Shown here piece after piece: positions 61,383 through 64,000 of a DNA stretch of 64,000 nt (within the stretch, counting starts at the first letter, position 1; every line of letters begins with the position of its first letter). The DNA lies in NCBI RefSeq assembly GCF_038405225.1, contig NZ_CP151657.1, positions 3,410,001-3,474,000 on the forward strand. Reading direction: 5' to 3'. A program made the translations under genes and the position numbers. The notes beneath the pieces were generated by a model. That model saw only the letters and a list, made by a program, of their open reading frames with translations. It was not told the DNA's origin and searched no databases. This DNA comes from Arthrobacter citreus. Its GTDB lineage: Bacteria > Actinomycetota > Actinomycetes > Actinomycetales > Micrococcaceae.

Positions 61383-62968
61383 GGTCCCGCCCCGGCTTCC
61401 TCCCCGCCTCCGCTCCCGGCTGGAGCCGGTCCCACCGGCTGCTGGGGGGCCGTGCTCTGCCGGGGGCGGACTGGATCCGGGCGGAGTGGGGACGCCTGGA
61501 TCCGCTCCACGACGGCGGTGGTGGAATGATCCGCCACGTAGTCCAGGATCCGCACCTGGCCGCCGAGGCCGCGCACCACCGGTGTTTCCTGCAGCATTTC
61601 GGGGGAGTAGTCCCCACCCTTGGCATAGATGTCCGGACGCAGCGCCTCGATCAGCGGAATCGGGGTGTCGGTGTCGAAGACCGTCACGTAGTCCACGCAG
61701 CTCAGCGCGGTAATGACTCCAGCGCGGTCGTGCACCGGATTGATGGGCCGGCCCGGCCCCTTGAGCCGGGTCACCGAGTCATCGCCGTTGAGCGCGACCA
61801 CCAGGATGTCGCCCAGGGCCTTGGCCTGCTGCAGGTATCGGGTATGCCCCCGGTGCAGCACGTCGAAGCACCCGTTGGTGAGCACGATCCGCTTGCCCGC
61901 CGCCCGGTCGGCCGCCACCCGGGCTGCCAGTTCCTCCGGCGTCAGCGCAGTGTCCGCCAGTGCGGTCAGGTGCAGCGCCAGGTCCGCCGAACTGCAGACC
62001 GAGGTGCCGGCCCGTTGAACCACAATATCCGCGGCATTCTGCGCCAGGTCAGCCGCGGTACTCAGCGGCAGCCCGGCTGCGCGGGCCAGCGTCAGGCAGG
62101 CCACAAAGGTATCCCCGGCCCCCGAGGCGTGTTTCTCCGAAGCGGGCCTTGCCCAGGTCCGGTGCACTGATCCGTCGCCGGTGAACAGGACGGTGCCCTC
62201 GCTGTCCAGCGTCACGACGGCGGACCCTGCACCGGCAGCGCGCAGCAGGTCCCGCCCGTACCCGGTGATCTGCCTGGCCCGGTCCGCCTGCGGCTGCAGC
62301 GTGATGCCGAGGAGGCGGGCTGCTTCCTGCGCGTTGGGCGTGACGATGTCGGCTCCCAATCCGGCCCATAGCCCGGGATCATGGGCGTCCACCACGGTGA
62401 GCACGCCGCCGCGCACCGCTTCCAGCGCCGCACGCACCGGCCCGTGCAGGAGCCCGGTTCCGTAGTCGCACACCACCACCGCGTCCGCGTCCTGCAGCCA
62501 GGCTGCCAGTGACGCTGCCAAATGCTCCTCCGCCTCGGCCGGGACAGGATTCCCGCCGTCGTCCATGCGCAGCAGAACCTGCTCCCCGGCCTGGACACGG
62601 TATTTGGTGGCCGTGCGGGCGGCGGGGTGCGAGTGCAGCTGCCGCAGGTCGATGCCTGCCTCCGCGAGGAGGCCGCGCAGCCGCTTGCCGGGCTCGTCCT
62701 CGCCCACGAGCCCGGCAAGCCGCACCCGGGCCCCGAGGGACTGCAGGTTCATGGCGGTGTTCGCCGCACCGCCGGGAGCGTAATCACGGCGGGAAATGTC
62801 AACCACTGGCGCGGGCGCCTCGCGGCAGAACCGGTCGGAGGTGCCGGACCACCAGCCGTCCAGCATGACATCACCAATCACCGCGATCCGCGGCGCGCCC
62901 TCGGCCAGCCGGCCGGGCAGCCACGGGGTCAGGCTGCGCAGCCCGGCCAGGTCCCCGGGGATGTTCAT
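61379..62968 (-). CDS. hldE: HldE-like bifunctional heptose 7-phosphate kinase / heptose 1-phosphate nucleotidyltransferase
   Basis: The 529-residue protein joins a PfkB-family sugar kinase (residues 25-330) and a cytidylyltransferase-fold domain (about 355-490). The kinase shows IGDVMLDGWWSG, the glycine-rich APGGAANTAMNL and the catalytic GAGDT. The transferase shows TNGCFDVLHRGHTRYL with the HxGH motif and GDDSVTRLKGPGRPI. This two-domain order is that of HldE, which makes ADP-heptose precursors. The Pro/Gly-rich tail of about 40 residues is extra. It overlaps both neighbours by 4 bp. In a Gram-positive it would feed a secreted heptose-containing glycan. Confidence 0.88.
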   Translation of the reverse strand: MNIPGDLAGLRSLTPWLPGRLAEGAPRIAVIGDVMLDGWWSGTSDRFCREAPAPVVDISRRDYAPGGAANTAMNLQSLGARVRLAGLVGEDEPGKRLRGLLAEAGIDLRQLHSHPAARTATKYRVQAGEQVLLRMDDGGNPVPAEAEEHLAASLAAWLQDADAVVVCDYGTGLLHGPVRAALEAVRGGVLTVVDAHDPGLWAGLGADIVTPNAQEAARLLGITLQPQADRARQITGYGRDLLRAAGAGSAVVTLDSEGTVLFTGDGSVHRTWARPASEKHASGAGDTFVACLTLARAAGLPLSTAADLAQNAADIVVQRAGTSVCSSADLALHLTALADTALTPEELAARVAADRAAGKRIVLTNGCFDVLHRGHTRYLQQAKALGDILVVALNGDDSVTRLKGPGRPINPVHDRAGVITALSCVDYVTVFDTDTPIPLIEALRPDIYAKGGDYSPEMLQETPVVRGLGGQVRILDYVADHSTTAVVERIQASPLRPDPVRPRQSTAPQQPVGPAPAGSGGGEEAGAGP

Positions 62969-64000
62969 GCGCGCCCCCGCACCCGTGGAATCCCTACGTG
63001 GACGACCTTGACCAGGCTGAACTCGTCCAGCAGTTCCGGGCCGTAGCCGAAACCGGCGCCGCTGTCCCCGCGGGGCTGGGCCGAACCGCCCGGAGCGCCG
63101 CCGAACACCGCGTTGATCTTCACGGTTCCCACCGGCAGCGCCGCCACGGCGCGGTGCGCCGAGTCAATCGACGGAGTAAGCACTGTGGCAGCCAGGCCGA
63201 ACCTGTCCCGAGCCGCCAGCGCCAGTCCGTCGTCGAAGCTGTCCACCACCTGCACCGGGGCCACCGGGCCGAAGGTCTCCTCGGTGAACACCGTCATGGT
63301 CTGGGAGCAGTTCAGCAGTACGGTGGCGGGATAGTGGGCGCCTGCTCCGGGAGGGATGACCCCGCCTTCGGCGAGCACCGCTCCGTTCCGTACGGCGTCC
63401 ACCACCTGCGCGTGCACCTCCGTCCGCAGCCGTTCATCAACCAGCGGCGCGAGCGGGGCGTCGCGGTTGCGGCGGCGGGCTTCGCGGACCAGGGCTTCGC
63501 AAAACGGGCCGGCCAGGTCCCGGTGCACGTAAATGCGCTCAACCGCGGTGCAGATCTGTCCGCTGTTGCTGAAGGCCCCCACGGCGGCCTGTTCGGCGGC
63601 CCACTCCGGGTCCACCCCGGCGTCGATCAGCAGCGGATCATTGCCGCCGTTTTCGCGGATGACGTGTGCGCCGGTCAGCGCCGCCGCACGGGTTATCCGG
63701 GCGCCGGAAGCGCTGGAGCCCACGTGCCCCAGCACGTCGACCCCGGTCTCCATGGTCAGCAGCATCCCGGTTTCGGCGCCTCCGGTGAGGGTTTCCAGGA
63801 CTCCCGGCGGAAAGCACGGTGACAGCAGGTCCCCGAGCAGGACTCCTGTGTGCGGGGAGCGTTCGCTGGGTTTGTGGATAACGGTGTTGCCCGTCACCAG
63901 GGCGGCGCCGATCAGGCCAGCGGCCACGGCCACCGGGTCATTCCACGGCGTCAGGAGTGCCGCCACGCCGCGGGGCTCCGCGACGGTGTAGTCCGCCGCC
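62965..64000 (-). CDS. aldehyde dehydrogenase family protein (5' end outside window)
   Basis: The frame enters from the right edge and continues to a TGA that overlaps the hldE start (ATGA). About 345 residues are visible. GVAALLTPWNDP is the usual LTPWN entry to the NAD site; RENGGNDPLLID stands where the catalytic-base Glu is expected, with Asn after it rather than Leu. SNSGQICTAVERIYVH holds the catalytic Cys, and EETFGPVAPV follows. The N-terminal part lies outside. Its role beside HldE is unclear; it may be an oxidation step for a sugar or aldehyde intermediate. Confidence 0.88.
   Translation of the reverse strand, partial: AADYTVAEPRGVAALLTPWNDPVAVAAGLIGAALVTGNTVIHKPSERSPHTGVLLGDLLSPCFPPGVLETLTGGAETGMLLTMETGVDVLGHVGSSASGARITRAAALTGAHVIRENGGNDPLLIDAGVDPEWAAEQAAVGAFSNSGQICTAVERIYVHRDLAGPFCEALVREARRRNRDAPLAPLVDERLRTEVHAQVVDAVRNGAVLAEGGVIPPGAGAHYPATVLLNCSQTMTVFTEETFGPVAPVQVVDSFDDGLALAARDRFGLAATVLTPSIDSAHRAVAALPVGTVKINAVFGGAPGGSAQPRGDSGAGFGYGPELLDEFSLVKVVHVGIPRVRGRA

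Overview
The window is chromosomal DNA of a high-GC Gram-positive bacterium, most likely a Micrococcaceae member of the Arthrobacter type. The grounds are gene order and content: jag-rsmG-parA-parB, then cwlM-trxA-trxB-murJ-mutT-pcnA, mshA and ino1 (mycothiol and inositol metabolism), and rpsF-ssb-rpsR-rplI-dnaB. Several genes also appear to be leaderless. The genus is an inference. The left end is the parAB side of the replication-origin region; oriC itself should lie just outside, left of base 1. I see no insertion sequence, prophage, CRISPR array, tRNA or rRNA.

Layout. 1-6.6 kb: jag end, rsmG, parA, parB, then about 2.9 kb of gene-poor, lower-GC DNA with a parS array; further parS sites lie inside parA and parB. 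6.6-12.7 kb (minus strand): exopolysaccharide operon of NDP-sugar dehydrogenase, epimerase, polysaccharide deacetylase, lipoprotein and membrane glycosyltransferase. 13.2-20.0 kb (minus): peptidoglycan and redox block of NUDIX hydrolase, murJ, a pseudokinase-like membrane protein, trxB, trxA and a CwlM-like degenerate amidase. 20.2-22.4 kb: pcnA and a histidine phosphatase. 22.4-23.2 kb: gene-poor. 23.2-28 kb: small protein, mshA, fhs, ino1. 28-33.4 kb: small membrane protein, GT87 enzyme, FAD oxidoreductase, membrane protein, HicA-like protein, monooxygenase. 33.5-42.5 kb: ABC-F ATPase, MFS transporter and three ABC exporter cassettes, two of them tandem paralogues. 42.6-48.7 kb: M18 aminopeptidase, the ribosomal/SSB operon, dnaB and a hypothetical gene. 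48.9-60.5 kb: second ABC-F protein, KimA-like permease, Rpf-LysM protein, MoaD-like/BNR pair, DUF4031-HD protein, MFS and MATE transporters, small membrane proteins. 60.5-64 kb (minus): aldehyde dehydrogenase (cut by the window edge), HldE-like enzyme and a glycosyltransferase.

How the parts work together. ParA, ParB and the parS array segregate the origin region. CwlM, MurJ and the pseudokinase-like protein correspond to the mycobacterial circuit controlling peptidoglycan precursor supply and lipid II flipping, but the MviN accessory domains here sit in a separate gene. Ino1 and MshA connect glucose-6-phosphate to mycothiol. The first glycan operon resembles a deacetylated amino-sugar or uronic-acid exopolysaccharide system; the last suggests heptose-containing glycan synthesis.

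The least expected signal is in the rplI-dnaB gap (45.94-46.50 kb): four 13-bp tandem repeats each holding a DnaA-box-like nonamer, an AT-rich stretch, then two perfect and two near-perfect DnaA boxes. It looks like an origin or a DnaA-binding locus away from oriC. The rpsF leader also has a hairpin that would sequester its Shine-Dalgarno sequence, as expected for S6:S18 autoregulation.
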